Source of the DNA: Hofstenia miamia | Lineage: Eukaryota > Xenacoelomorpha > Acoela | Length of the DNA: 64,000 nt | Direction of reading: 5' to 3' | Assembly (NCBI GenBank): GCA_004352715.1 | Contig: SCFE01000050.1 | Coordinates: 678,599 to 742,598, forward strand | In this document: positions 1-13,300 of the stretch, one piece after another | Layout: each line of letters starts with the position of its first letter | Position numbering within the stretch: the first letter of the stretch is position 1 | Position numbers and translations under genes: made by a program | Notes under the pieces: generated by a model | Databases searched by the model: none | Seen by the model: the letters and a program-made list of their open reading frames with translations, nothing else | What the model was told of the DNA's origin: nothing

Positions 1-3000
1 TTTAAATATATTTACCATGGGGGTAGGTAGACTAAAAAATACACTACCCTGCAAAATTTCAAAGATTTATGTTTGGAAACGCGATGACGATGAGGTTTTT
101 TAAAAAAAATAAAAAAAAAATATATATATATATATTCTTTAAATGCGTGCATGTCTATTTAAATAATTTGATGATTTAACATGCCATCATTATTTCTAAA
201 CCTCAATTTCTTAATTGCATCAAAATTTGCTATTTAATTTTATTGCAATTGTTTACATTAATAGAGATTCAAGCTGTTTTAACATGGCGGATTATTTATA
301 TAAATGTCTGTTGTTGCTGAAACAATTGCGTTTTATTGAACAATAATGATCAAACTCTTTAAATATGTTATTTAAAGGGTTATTATTAACATCTCCTATT
401 GGCCAGAACTTATCTTTTTGCTGATAACATCGATTGTCTACATGTATTCAGGAACATATTTATTTATATTTAGGGCTATTCATATGTAGTTTTTCTAATA
501 AGTTCTGCTGTCAGGTTGCGAACACTCACTTGTTAAGCAACATAACAAAGTCAATCAATGTAAAAATTCGATTATGGAAGCGCGTTTACAGGTAAGCAAC
601 AATAGGGAGCACCGCACTAATCGTTCACTAGAGAACACTAGAAATTGAAACAATGCTAGGTCAGCGATCTGCAACTTCTCCTGATTCTTCCTCCTCTGCA
701 TTGATTCTGCTTCACGCTTAGTCCCTGCATATCTGTCGACTCTGGTCTAAACGAGTAACCATAAATTAACTAGTAGCAATTCAGTTGTAACGAAATAATA
801 ATTCCCAACTAGTAGTAGACAGTTCGAAAGTACAAGTAGTTAGAGTTACACACACGGGAGACTAAATTGTCGTAAGGCTACTTATAAAATAGTGAGATTA
901 AGAATTCCTAAGGTCACATTCTTCCTGATGAAGATTCTACATTTTTTGGTAGCCTTAATTTTTTTCGATTCTTTGATTTTCTCGAAAGACAATTGACATC
1001 AATTTAATTGGTTTGGAAACGAAGTGAAACGATGAATTTTTTATATAGCTAACACGTTTGCAACATGCATGTTGACTATTATTCATTTTATTTATATTAA
1101 ATAAGTACTAAGTAATGTAACTGAATCACCGAACTACTTGAAGTTTTGCAAACGTATTTAATGTACTAAACTCACTGATATATTTCCTGTACATTTTCTC
1201 TTCTCTTGATTGGCTACATTTGCAATATTATATCCGTTTAATGATAATCTCGACATGCTTAGGACAACTAAAAATTAGTTGGCTCCCAATTAAAACATTG
1301 ATTGTGATTTTCCAACATTGAGTTTCTCAGTGTGTGTGCGTATTTATTGTTGTTTTGTAAGTAGGGTTGTTCAAAATTCTAATGTCAGATTTCAAATTTG
1401 CAAGTACATGTTTACATCAATAAAATTGACAATGAACCAAGCAGTGACTATCGTTGGGTCAATTATCAATCAATTAATTGAACAACCCTAGTAGTAACGT
1501 TGTTTTATAGTGTTTGTGTCGTGCTTTATCTCAATAATTTATGTCTAGATATTCATGTAATAGTATTTTCATGGGCTACGAAAGTGCATTTCAGTTAAAT
1601 TTCTTTTGACATTTCTTAATGTCCCTCAATCTTCAATATCTTTGAGAAAGAATGCCATAAAAAATTTCTTAGCATCACCCAGTTAATTAACTCGGAATTC
1701 ATTACTAAGTGTAATGACTATGTGCATATTTTGTGAAAAGGCTTCTTCCAAATTATATTTCGTTTGGCATTAGCGAATGTAGTGCTTTCATTTTTATATT
1801 TTTTGTTGAATCCGAATATAGTGATGATCCTTATGTGAATATTCGCGGAGTCCGTATCCGCCTTCAATTTGATGTGCACAAAATTCAAATAGGTTCTTGA
1901 TTTCGATAATAGATTTTCATTAGTAAGTTATTATGGAATTTCAATAACTTTAAGAAAAAATGTTTTTTTCAAATCAGCTGCACTTTGTTTCATTGTTAAC
2001 CTTAAACAGGCTGGTGATTTTTAGAAAATTTTCATGATCCTATAAAAAGTTTTAAACGCTTGTCTCGCGTGCCGCGACCTCTGACATTGCACACGGTATG
2101 CCTCAATGGGTTTGGAATATCTTTGCATATATTAAGAAACAGTCAAAGTTCTTTGTTGCCTCCAGGGGCGCAAAACCTTCTAAATATATTAACACTAAGT
2201 ATGGAGAGAACTTAAATCTTTTTTAAAAATTCGAAAATTTCTAAGAAAACTTGTTAACCTATTCAACAATCTCTGGCACAGCAATAAGCTTTAATAGAAA
2301 TTTTCAACATTACATTAATGTATTTTCCCCAATAGACCTACCCATTTCCCAAGATTTTGGAAATAGGCTTGGAGAAAAATTCTTTGTAAATGTGAAAAAA
2401 CGTTTTGTCATTTAAAACGGACGCTAGGCTGTTTAAGGTTAAAAGTTAATCAATTATCAAAAGTTTTATCGAACGCCAGTGATTATTAAAACTTTACTTA
2501 TGGAAGCGAAATGTTTTCTGAATGTGAAAGCATTAATGGCGATATTTATAACCTGTTTAACAGATCTCTTAGCAGATTGGTTAAAAAACTATATAAATTA
2601 ACTTTAAAATCTGTTAACCGATCTGTATTATTGTTGCTATAATTACCAATTTCGTTTGCTTGTGAAGTGGCATGAATTTTATATTCCCTTTTCTCCATTA
2701 TGCTGAACGAATTAATTAAAAGGTATAATTTTTTTCAAAAATCGGAAAACCATCTCAGTTGCAAATGCATTCGCTCAAGAATTTTGGCATTACAAAATAC
2801 ATTTTTTCTATTTCTTTTCTGTTATTCAACAAAATTTAGTAAGAAATCTTTTAGCAGATTGGTTAAATATATTTATTCTATTTTCTGTTAAATGAATCGA
2901 TTAAGCTTAATAATAGGATTAACACTGCACTTCAAAGCTTTCCAATCTTATTTTTTTCCTTTTACAGTTTCGTATTATTGAAAGTTATGAGTTTTTTTTC

Positions 3001-3997
3001 TCCGTTTTTAGACGTGAAAATTTTTGGTTCGTTTTGGGCCAAAAATTACCAAATTTATTTTTTTTAATATTGTAGGTTTATAGTTTTATTTCATGAATTG
3101 AATTATATATTTTTACTATGCAATATCCAGGAAAATTTAGATAAGATTTGCTTCAGCGTAGGTCGTGTTAGTTTTAGTGTTTTGCTGGCATTATTCGTGT
3201 TTAGACATTGGAAGATGAGTCATTCCCAAAAATGTTAGAATTGTGTTAGTTTTCTATATGAATGAAAAACGAATGAAGTGTTGAATAAATATATTACGCT
3301 TGATGTTTGTTATAGTTGCTAATGAGCTTTGACTGTGTGCTGCTTTTTGTTCGACTTTATTTTTTGAAGTCATCAGCATCAAATAAAAGCCCTGCTCATC
3401 AGAAACGCGCTCACCATATAGAAACATTGTTTTATTTAATCTAACAATTTAAACAAAATTTCGGCCTAAATCAGTATTGCTTATTTTTCATTTAAAAATT
3501 TGTATCATTCAATTAAATGAAAAAAGTGAAACTATTTGCCATCAATTATTGTTTATCATTATATAATATATACATATATATATACATATATATATGCTGA
3601 GTTTTGTATCTAGCCCCACCACCCCCCTTAGTTTGCGATTTTCCACAATAACTAATTTTTCCAAAGATTTTTACGTTGTCTTAAGTATGAGTTTTAATTT
3701 CATGCAAAGATTTTGGATCCGTATCCAGAGCCATCTGCCTCAGTATATAGGGCCAGTATATGTTTTTTCTATTAAGCGCCCTGTATATATTTTAAAATTT
3801 TGTATCCTACACCGTATATGTTAGTATATATATATCAGGGATGTTTTATATATAAGGATGTGACACAAGGCTAGCAGTAAATTTCGATCCGAGGCTGATA
3901 TAAAAACCTTTTTAAAATGATATACAATGAAAATATCGCACCAATAACTCAAATATACAAAGACAAAATAGAAAAAGGTAAAATGTTTATTAGAACT
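1..3997. other. AT-rich non-coding stretch (intergenic or intron)
   Basis: No open frame here looks coding; short frames such as 2700-2891 and 3594-3824 are low-complexity and match nothing I recognise. The stretch contains an AT-dinucleotide run near 119-136, a small inverted-repeat element at 1362-1490 (listed separately), and recurring motifs of the type TTAGCAGATTGGTTAAA near 2568 and 2852. If the CLCA gene starting at 7076 has upstream exons outside the window, this could be part of a long intron. Confidence 0.5.
1362..1490. mobile_element. 129-bp MITE-like element with 13-bp perfect inverted ends
   Basis: TAGGGTTGTTCAA at 1362-1374 is the exact reverse complement of TTGAACAACCCTA at 1478-1490. 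The interior is AT-rich with no coding potential, which fits a miniature inverted-repeat transposable element. The termini resemble hAT-type ends, but I could not find a convincing 8-bp target duplication, so the superfamily is uncertain. Confidence 0.55.
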
Positions 3998-4549
3998 TCA
4001 AAAGTTTTCTTTTGTTGGATTGCTTAGTTTCTTCAAATGACAGTCTGCTTTACCTTTGATAAAAATGTTACTAATTCTAAGTATCACTTTAGTAAGATTA
4101 GCACATTTGAAGCGATAGCACTTAGCAATGCACTCAAATATTTCCATATAACATGTAATAGTTCTGAAATTGGAATGTTCATTTAATTTGAAAAACACAT
4201 AACATTGCAGCACAAAGTTGCGCAAGTTGTTGGATGGAATACAGAACTTTCCACGATTTACATTACTTACAGAATCAGAGGAAAATTGACTCCATTCAGT
4301 GTTGTCATGTAGTTGCAGATTATAATATAATTTGGCGATATATCCCGAAATAAATATACAAAAATGAATTTCTTGAGCGGTGATTAGAGACATGTCATTT
4401 AAATGATGAAAAACTTCGTCATCATGATTGACATCACAGTAGTCACAAACATGCGACGTTTCTGTGCAATCAAAATTGAGTTCAGAATATTCTGCTAACA
4501 AATCCATCTTAGAAAACATCTTACTATATATTTTGAAAAAATAATTCAA
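3998..4549 (-). pseudogene. Transposase C-terminal remnant, THAP9/P-element-like (tentative)
   Basis: This is an open minus-strand frame of 183 codons. It has an early Cys/His patch (CDYCDVNHDD, about residues 35-44), a stretch FISGYIAKLYY (about 87-97), and a block GKFCIPSNNLRNFVLQC (about 120-136). The SGYIAK and following G...PS..L..F..C layout resembles the C-terminal region of P-element/THAP9-type transposases, from memory of the family; no catalytic block is visible. Immediately upstream on the same strand (about 4555-4680) another frame encodes a Cys-rich segment (KICESCKICHGD) that may be the same protein after a frameshift. No terminal repeats were found. It could also be a host zinc-binding protein fragment. 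Confidence 0.35.
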
Positions 4550-4732
4550 CTATACCAATAAGCCCGGTTAAGATACGATACCAACCCTCACAAGTGTGCC
4601 TAGATAGACATTTATAACGAACATCACCATGACAAATTTTACAACTTTCGCAAATCTTCTGAGCCATTAGTCTTTAGAAATTTGATTTGTGAAAATACAA
4701 ACTTCATAATTTTAACACATTCTCCATCATTG

Positions 4733-5070
4733 CAGAATCCTGATCTCACTGCATCAAGCGCACATGGATTAGCAGAGCTAAAAAAAGAAACGCTGGAGAA
4801 CATTCGAAATGAGGAGTTTTACGATACAGTTGTTTTGTTTTCACAGAAGCAAAAGCGAACTATAGAGGAACCAGGATAACCAAACAAACGGAGAATGCTC
4901 AACAGGACAACGAGAGTTGAATTTACTAACACATCAAGAGACTATTACAGAGCTTAGTATTTCAATTCCTCCACAACATTACAAGTCCCGTTGTGGATGG
5001 ATTTGACCAAGATTGGCACCGTATGTATGCAAATCTGGAGGACCTGCTTGTGAGGGCATGCAATGGTAAA
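4733..5070 (+). pseudogene. hAT (ZMYM1/DUF4371-like) transposase fragment
   Basis: An open frame to 4879, continued after a frameshift, gives pieces such as AHGLAELKKETLENIR, then KRRMLNRTTRVEFTNTSRDYYRA, then SISIPPQHY and VVDGFDQDWHRMYANLEDL. The order (helical segment, basic R..R spacer, YYR..I.IP block, then a helical block) is that of the region before the dimerisation domain in ZMYM1-like hAT proteins. A splice-acceptor-like TTGCAG precedes the frame at about 4732. At least two frameshifts are needed, so it is not functional. It is unlinked in sequence to the hAT remnant at 33.2-34.5 kb. Confidence 0.5.
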
Positions 5071-5507
5071 AATTACACTTTATTATGTTTTATGGGTGCT
5101 TTTAATGTGTGTTGGGTGCAACTGAGACTGAGATGATAGGATAACGTGTCAATACTTTCTGAATCCAAATGAGACAAGAATCGGACAGCAATAGGTAATA
5201 AGTTGAGCAGACGTGCTTCCTCAATTTTGTTCTGCCTGCACCCACTATGTGTACGCCACAGCTGCAATTGCGTTACTGAACTAATTTAAAAAAAAAATTT
5301 TTTAAAAATTGTGCCCCCAATCAAAAATCCAGCATGGTCGGGGTAAAAAATATTGCGTAGAGGCGCCGCTGTTATCACTAACCTTTCTCATTTGATTTGG
5401 CAAGGCAGCTATCCATTGAGAACGAATATTATCGTCTTTTCGGAATCGAAAGACCTTAATTTTCGGTGTCCATCGTAGTTTCCACGACAATTATACACAC
5501 TGCACTT
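5071..5507. other. Non-coding, nothing recognised
   Basis: The two short minus-strand frames (5073-5267 and 5302-5490) have no recognisable motif. The right edge is the 8-bp flank of the hAT MITE that begins at 5508. Confidence 0.4.
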
Positions 5508-5798
5508 CAGGGTTTTCGAGTCGAGTTCGAGCTACTCGGTCCGAGTTTTTTAAAGAAAATTCCGAGTTTGATCGAATTTTTAAATTCCGAGTTTTTTTAG
5601 GGTAAAAAACATTTATTTTACAATAATTCCGATTGATAATGAAATTGAAATTTAAAATAATTTAATTTTTAAGTTATTTTCGAGTGTATTTTCGAACGAG
5701 TTCGCGTTTTGATGATTTCTTTTCCGAGTTTTTCCGATCGAGTTTTGCGAGCTCATGCGAGTTCGAGTTCTTAGCATTCCGAGTATTCTAAAACCCTG
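5508..5798. mobile_element. hAT-type MITE, 291 bp, with 8-bp target duplication
   Basis: The ends are inverted: left CAGGGTTTTCGAGT at 5508, right ...CTAAAACCCTG ending 5798 (11 of the outer 12 bases pair). The flanks are CTGCACTT (5500-5507) and CTGCATTT (5799-5806), an 8-bp target duplication with one mismatch, diagnostic of hAT transposition. The interior is built of repeated CGAGTT/TCCGAG words and has no open frame. It is non-autonomous and would need a transposase supplied in trans. Confidence 0.75.
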
Positions 5799-5806
5799 CT
5801 GCATTT

Positions 5807-6952
5807 CACAGGCATTGCTTATTCAAACTATAAATCAATAACAAAACTATTATGCGCGGTAAATGAACTGATTAAATGCAATATTAAATTTATTACTCGA
5901 CATGTTTAATTAATACGGCCTCTTGCGGAATTATTTGTCCAGCCTCGTATTAATTTTAACGATAGCAATTGTGTCACATCCTTGTATATACAACATCATT
6001 GATATATATATATATGTCTGTGTGTGTAGTTATGAAATTAAATTTTTTTACCTTCTAATTCTGAATGATTTTTTTATTTTAGATACATATGCTTTATCAT
6101 ATGCTCCCTTTTACGTTCGCATTAAAATTTTATGCATTATCATTCGTTTGAAATTTTGAAGGTCACTTTGTCGTCTGGCATTTCGGGTAGGAATCAGTTA
6201 ACATGCTGTGCGTTTTGGGAAATTTCGGATCCATTCTGTTTCAGGTACGTGTTTAAAAAATCGGTTCGGTTTCGGTTCCAAATTCTGTACCCGATTCTAA
6301 CTGTATAGTAGACAACAGACTGATTGCGGTGACGTATTAATCTATATTATGTATGCATTTTTATATTTCGAATGTTTAGCGCAAGTGATGTTTATTTGTT
6401 TTAAAATGATATAGCTTTTTTTAATATGGTAGTATATTCTCAGAAATAATAACTCTGTCTATTTGCTAGTGTTTTAGTTATTGTGTTTTTATTTTATTAG
6501 GCATTTTAGGTTTATAACAGGTAAAATTTTTTATTTGGTCGTATTTTATTTCATCAATGTTGGAAAATACATTTTCTAAAATTCTGTGTTAAGCATTTAG
6601 ATTTATTTTTACTTATCGTGAAGTAATTCAGAATGTTTTCCCATTAATGCGAACTTTTATTAATGCCTCAGTTGTTAGTTCATAAATTTCAAATAAACAG
6701 CGTACTTTAAATTAGAAATATCGTTCAATCCCATGATTCATGGAGTGAGTTTTATTATCTTAGGAATTACTTGGGTTAATTGTGATTTGTTTGTGAAGCA
6801 TTTGCATAACGCTTATATCTCTTTACATTCTAGCGTTTTTCTCCTATCCCATTTTCTATAGTCTATGAACATTTTCAATTACCTTTAAACATAGCATGTT
6901 ACTGCTTTCAAGTGCCACCAACAGTGTGTTGCAAAATCCCTAATTTTATTAT

Positions 6953-7029
<77 letters not shown>

Positions 7030-7075
7030 GATCAATGTTAAATTTTATTGAAATTGCCTTCAATAGAGTATTTAG
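5807..7075. other. Non-coding, upstream of the first visible CLCA exon
   Basis: I see no coding exon. The stretch contains short TA runs near 6000, a region 6180-6305 with GGGTAGGAATC and GTACCCGATTC words that may be another decayed MITE, and the long TA microsatellite at 6956-7028. It is probably intronic to the CLCA gene, because the exon at 7076 starts inside the VWA domain. Confidence 0.45.
6956..7028. repeat. (TA)n microsatellite
   Basis: About 36 TA units with one TG interruption. It lies about 50 bp upstream of the first recognisable CLCA exon, inside the presumed intron. Confidence 0.95.
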
Positions 7076-7309
7076 CCCAAGAAAACAAATGCGCGGATTG
7101 TCGTGTTCATGTCAGGAATGCCCTACGAAACTGACGGTCCACATCGTTTTGACTATGCATCCTTCGATAAAAGCATCGAGCGAAACGGCGTCGACTTAAT
7201 TGTGTATCATCCCAAATTGAACGACAGTAAATATTCCAAAATCTTCAACAAAGATGTCGCTATTTACAAAATGGATTCTCTTGAGATGTCTCATGATAGT
7301 CATGCTCCT
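7076..7309 (+). CDS. CLCA-like exon 1 of window (VWA domain, C-terminal part)
   Basis: The acceptor is ATTTAG at 7070-7075, chosen because the TAG at 7073-7075 is in frame, so the exon cannot extend further left. The donor is CCT|GTAAGT at 7310, phase 0. The exon encodes a hydrophobic strand RIVVFMSGM and a following GVDLIVYHP strand, matching the late beta strands of a CLCA VWA domain. The MIDAS DxSxS motif would be in an exon outside the window. Confidence 0.82.
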
Positions 7310-10300
7310 GTAAGTAATTTTTTGCTTTACGTCCTTAAATTGTGAATGTGGTTTGAGGTTATGTGGATAAATTCTCTATTCATAGATATTTGAAAGAAAC
7401 TTTGAAAAAAGCATAGAAGGAGAATTTTACGTTGATGGTGGTACTAGGCTTGACGTGGTTATCCGTTGGAATTTTGACAAACACGACAATAATTTTGACC
7501 TTACTTTTACTGATCCGAAGTCTAAAAATCACAAGCTCACTTCTTTAAACAAGACTAAATCGTTTCCTTTGGATGCCACTATGGTAAGTTTTTTCTCGTA
7601 ATGCTTAGTATGTATTTTCATTGAGTATCAATTTTTTCTCTAATTTTTAGTACTGAAGGAAAACCAACATTTAATTGTAACATTGAGAACTTTGTTTGCA
7701 TTGAAATAATTTGATGCATCAATACCTCATTAATTCCTATTCCGGGAGTTGTCATTTCAATTAGTTTAAGGTTTATATGAATATAAAACGTTTTTTTTTA
7801 ATATTTTATCGCAATTTTGGCAACAGTCTTTTTCTATTGTTTAGATTGGAAAATGGAGCTACAAATTGAATGCCATTGGCAACGGAAGCTTGAGTGTGAT
7901 GGAGTATAAATTCAATCAAACGCTTGTTGAAGTTTCACTTGATGTCAAACACCCCAATGAGGAATATATGCATGTCTTGGCGACAGTTACTAAAGGCAAA
8001 CATCCTATCATCAATTGCAAAGTAAAGGCTCTCTATAACAATAAATATTTGGATCTTCATGACGATGGAATTGGTAATATATTTTTATTGGTTTTCTTAC
8101 TCCTCTGGTGCTATTATTAGGACAGAATTGCGAAAGTTTCACTTAAAAAATTATTTGCCATTTTTAAAATGTTCTGATGTTTGTTTTTATATTTAGTAGG
8201 TACCACCACATTAACTTAGCTATCAAGTCTGTACAAGGAAATATTCCGCATCTAACTTAATAAATGACACGTCTTTAAGCTGTTTGTGATTTAAAAACCA
8301 ATGATATTGAAGGCTTTTCCTTCTCTATCTCTGTGTGTGTTAATTTTCATCTAATTTTTGCCTACCTTAACTCTTGTCTTCCTCCCTACAGTTTGTTGAT
8401 ATTGTTGATATTGTTCATCTTCTATAGTTCAAAATAAGTTTAATTTATTTTTAGCTCCCGATGCGTTGGCAAACGATGGTGTGTATTCTCGGTACATCTA
8501 CAAATCGAAGCTTGATTTTATCGTTGTTGAAGCTTCAAATCTCGAAGGAGCTCAAATTGTCTACAAGAAAACAAACACTGGTGTTCGACCAAAACTGCCT
8601 GGTAACTCCTTGTATTTTATACATTATGCAAGGCTTATAGCTGTAGCACATTCTCGTAATCTAGCATTTATAAGTGGCTCTTTGTAAAATACAATTTTAT
8701 TTAAAATCTAAATGTGAAATTTTTTGATAGAAAAATTAATGTTTTTACCATGAATTATTCTTCCGAAGTTATGTTGTGTTATCATTCGCATGTTGATTTG
8801 CAAATGAAAATACATGAGATGTCAAAGTTTATTTAACTCTTTTAGAGCTGCATTTAGGTTTCTACTTCAAAGAAGAGGTATATGAACCAGCGCCTCTTTT
8901 CAATCGAATGGTTGTTTCTAAATTGATCCGATCTATTGCATCTAAAAAGAAGCTAAATCCACTGCCTGTTACTGATTTACATATTTCTTACATGTCTCGT
9001 AAAGATTGTGTAATCGAAGTTGAATTTACGATTCCTGAAATAGATATCATCTCTAACAACCGCTCTAACAATGGTATTTGTGTACTTGTCTATGTATATT
9101 GTAACTATTTAAGACATTATTTTTCGATTGCTTTTTTCAAGGTACAATGGTTCTAGATCAAAAAGAATGTAAGGTGTGCCTAATTGCTGAATTCAAAGTT
9201 TACTAAGTCCTGTAGTGATGTTTTTCCGGCAAGAATGTTTGAGATAATTGTAAATTTTGAATGTGTGGTTACGTAACAATAGGTGTACAGGCGCTGATTG
9301 CCGATAGCCTTGGGGTTGATAGATGCTATATAAACGTTGGGAGCACCTTGGATTGTTGAACTCGAATAATTCTAACCATCGATTCGGGTCATCAACTATT
9401 CTATATACCAATACAGCAATCATTATCACTTCGGTCAATCGGGGTGTGAGATCGGTAGTTAAAGATTAGGAAAGATAACTAAAATGTTGAGACTAACTGA
9501 AGCAATAAGAGTAATCTCGTTGTTTCATGACGGTTGCGCATGCAATCAATATTTTGAAAAAGATAGAATATAACGGTTGATAAAACGATTTAACCAATAT
9601 TGGTCGACGAAATATTTGTGATACGTCCATATAAATCTGCGATCTATAGAAATTACATTGTGTTATAATGTGGATGCTCTTAAGTTTGTCAACTGATTGG
9701 CATCAAGCAGAATATGCATAACTTTTTCGTTACTTGATGACCCCTGTTAAGTCACAATTGCTTTATTCTTTTCCCAACAATATTGAATAATATGCTTAAA
9801 TTATGTAACCAAACTATTTTGTTTGTTTGCAGACAGATTGTAGAATCTACTCTGAAATATGAAAGCACCAAGATTTCGTATTTTTAATATACAGGATTTC
9901 TCGCGACGTATAAGTTTCATGTTTAAACCGAAGAAACAAAATTAGTTAGGAATTGCATTTTACGTCTGGTTCTTCATCTACATTTCGTGAACTGTCATTG
10001 AAGTGTTTATTCATCTCTGAGCAAGCAAAGATTAACTTTGGACGAAAGAGATTGGAATTTACTCCTATCTTTGATGAAAAACAAACATCCTCTGAAGAAA
10101 GTCACGTCAATAATGAACTACCCCTGACACTTTGCCCAGGGTCGTCCAGAACAACCAAAACAAGGTTTCTGTTGGAAAGCGAGACCACAACAAAAGTGGA
10201 GCAAGCAAGACAAATATCGATTGAATTGACCACTGAAAAGACAATACAGAAGTCGTGTAAATGACACCTTGAGTAAATTCAACGCTCGCAACCCAACCCC

Positions 10301-13300
10301 AATTTCATTAGCGACACTGAAATGGCGTATACAGAAAAAATAACGATGGTTTCTGAAAAGTTAAATTCCTTGAAGATCTTCAACAGATAGCTTAGAATCA
10401 GCTGGTGCAAACTTAATATATATACATCCTTATGAATTTTCACGGATGAATGCATGGTGAAAATAGGGCAATAGAATAGAATCAAAATTTGGCGCAAAAA
10501 GACAAGAAATTTGCTAATTGTCGAATAGAACTGAAGAAAAAACTGTCAATTATGGTCCACATGTTAATTCAAATTGCCCTTTAAAACAAACGTTAGTTTT
10601 CAATTTTGCTTTTAGCTTTTGTTCAAATCGCTGTTTCGGATGATATCAATGTGCTTTATGATGATTTTGAACATGCCTTCTTTGTCAATCAAACGAACCT
10701 GATTAATTCGCAACTAGATGCCTATAAAGTTGGAAACACTCAACGAATCAGGTAGCCTTGATAAATCTCGTTTTCTTGCATTTTTCAAACTTTCTAATAG
10801 TTATAGTATGTCACCACATGTGATAACTATTTACTAATTAAAATTTTGGGAATAGCTTTTACTTCTAAGCAGGATGTGAAAAAGTCCTTCTAATTATAGT
10901 TTGTGAGTACAATTTCTTGTAAATTCTTTTAGACCATTTCTATCTGAAAAGCATCTTTGTATTGCTTGTGACCGAGTGACCTATTTGCAGAATGACCCAA
11001 TCATCTACTATTTATGATGATTTAAGTTTTCCCCGCCATCTTACCAATAATATTAACGAAACAAATTCATTTGTTTTTGGACTTTTGTTTATTTTATCAT
11101 GCTTCAAATGTGTGTTGTAGTAACATAATCTAAGTGCTTAAATTCAGTCTTCCAAATTTAGAAAAATGAATTTGTAAACAATTGTTTCTTGCTAAACTGC
11201 TTTAAGAACACCACTACCGGCTTCTTCCAGAAAATGTATGTCCTTTCTCCAAATGAAAGCTTGTGTCAAATGTACGGTCATGAAAATGTTAATTTCGTTA
11301 TTGGCCCTGATTTTAATTGTAAAAAACCTGATTAGCATTATGTTTTTTTCCTATCGGTAAATCTAATTACTTTTGCAGTTGTTTTGAACTTTAAAAACCA
11401 CTATTTTCTGTTTTGCACATCTACAAAGCCTTCCTATGATTTTGAACCCAATGATTGCCTTGTTTTAACATCAATTAATCAGTAATTTTTCTACATATAC
11501 TTGCTATGAATTATCTTTCACAGTACTTTAGTGTATTGTAGATTTTAAGTCAATCGATTCAAGGTATGCCTTTATTATGCATATATCTATTGTTTATTAT
11601 TCAAATCTCAAGCACCTATTTTTAATATCAATTCAATAAGTTCATTTACAGTTGAATTCTTATATTATGAGAACAATGTTGGTGTTCTAAGACATTTTTC
11701 ATCAATCCTCAATTGATAGTATTGTTTATGCTTTTTTTCACCTTAGGGTGTAATTATTCGAACATTTTTTCACAGGCCATTGTATTTGCTTAGATTTGAG
11801 AATAAAATGTCATAGTTTATGTTACTGTAGCTTCACAATGAAATCAGTTTTAATAGAAGGGTAAGAAGTCCATTAATAAGGATTTATGATTAGATTTTAC
11901 CAGAATGTTATTGGTTTTTGTATGAAGATGATTTAAATCAACTTTTTTAATTTAGGGTTGTTTTCAAGCACTAGAATTCAGCTATAAACTTTTTCCAAAC
12001 GTGTTTCGTCTGATCTTCTTAATTGCAGTGGTTTAGATTTTTTGTTCCAAAAGATATTCAACGGTCCGTGAATGTATACAGTGTCGCCGTTCGCATTCAA
12101 AATGAGGATTTATACTCGAATGTTTCCAACATTGTCATCGCTGCTCTCACCGATGAGCCCTTCACCGCGGTTGAGTTCTTCATCCCGGTTCTTATTCTAA
12201 TCGCTGTTTTGTTGTTTGTGAGTTTAGCCTATGCTCTTCGACATGTTTCTATGACCAAGGTGAGTTTAATTTTAGTCACGTGTTTTAATTCATATGGTCT
12301 TTTAATATTCATTTTTATGTGATAACAGGAAATGTTTTCTATTCATTTTCTGAATGGAGACGGGCGATATGCTGTTTTTCTCTAATTGATATTTCCTAAA
12401 ATATTGCGATGTCGATACGTAGTCAATATAGGAACTGGGTTTGCCGTTAGGGGAAATTTTGTCCCCACAGCACACACCTAATCCTGAATGCAAATATCGC
12501 CAATTTCTTTGATCGTTCAGTATCGATATATAGCAATATTTACAAAATATCGCGCTATCGATATTTCTTGAGCATATTGCCGTTCCCTACTCAACTCTAA
12601 ATTTATGATGTTTATATGCTTATTTATTGTACATAATGATTTAAACGATTTCTTGTGAAATATTTTGCATAATGTTTTAATTTACTTTGATTACATGTAA
12701 AACATTTTAGTTGTTTATGACTGTGTAAAGTGTTTAAAATAATAAAATACTTCAAATTTTCATTTAACTAGGCTATAGGTTATGATCAGAGACTGGATTA
12801 TAATTTGATCACCTGAAAACAACTAAAAACGCCCAAAACCACTACTTTTTAATAACGCCACCTTTTCTGCTCATTCCCATTTAAACAACTATTTAAACTA
12901 ATTAAGCAACTATTCATCATTTTAAATTCGACTAGTTCGTCGATTTACATGATTTGGGCAAGCAAAAGGTCCATTATGTTCTGAAGACAAACGAGGCCTT
13001 AAAGCAACTTCAATGTGTTGTGGAAACACTGCAATTTGGGTAAATGATTCCGGCAGAATATCGGGCTTCTGAATGGTCTTCCATGGACTTTGCTCAGTCA
13101 CAGAAGCCCCAATTGTTGCTTGTGACGTTGAGCGGAGTTTTAGCTCTTACAACGCAATCCTTACCAATAAACGTCACAATTTGCTTGAGATGTTAATGAA
13201 AAAACTTTTGTTTCCGCTTCGTACTCTAATGATATCTAGTTTCGTTACTACCTATTTTTTTAATTTTTAGAACTTATTTTGAGTATTTTATAGCACTTAA

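Noticed and set aside
1-7075. Upstream CLCA exons with the metalloprotease HExxH and VWA MIDAS motifs
   Set aside because: I looked for these motifs and saw none; they probably lie outside the window.
9193-9438. 81-codon minus frame in CLCA intron 5
   Set aside because: It has some protein-like composition but no motif, no splice context and no neighbour; I cannot tell it from an old transposon scrap.
9953-10264. 103-codon plus frame in CLCA intron 5
   Set aside because: It is not needed to join CLCA exons 5 and 6, which are already in phase, and shows no family motif.
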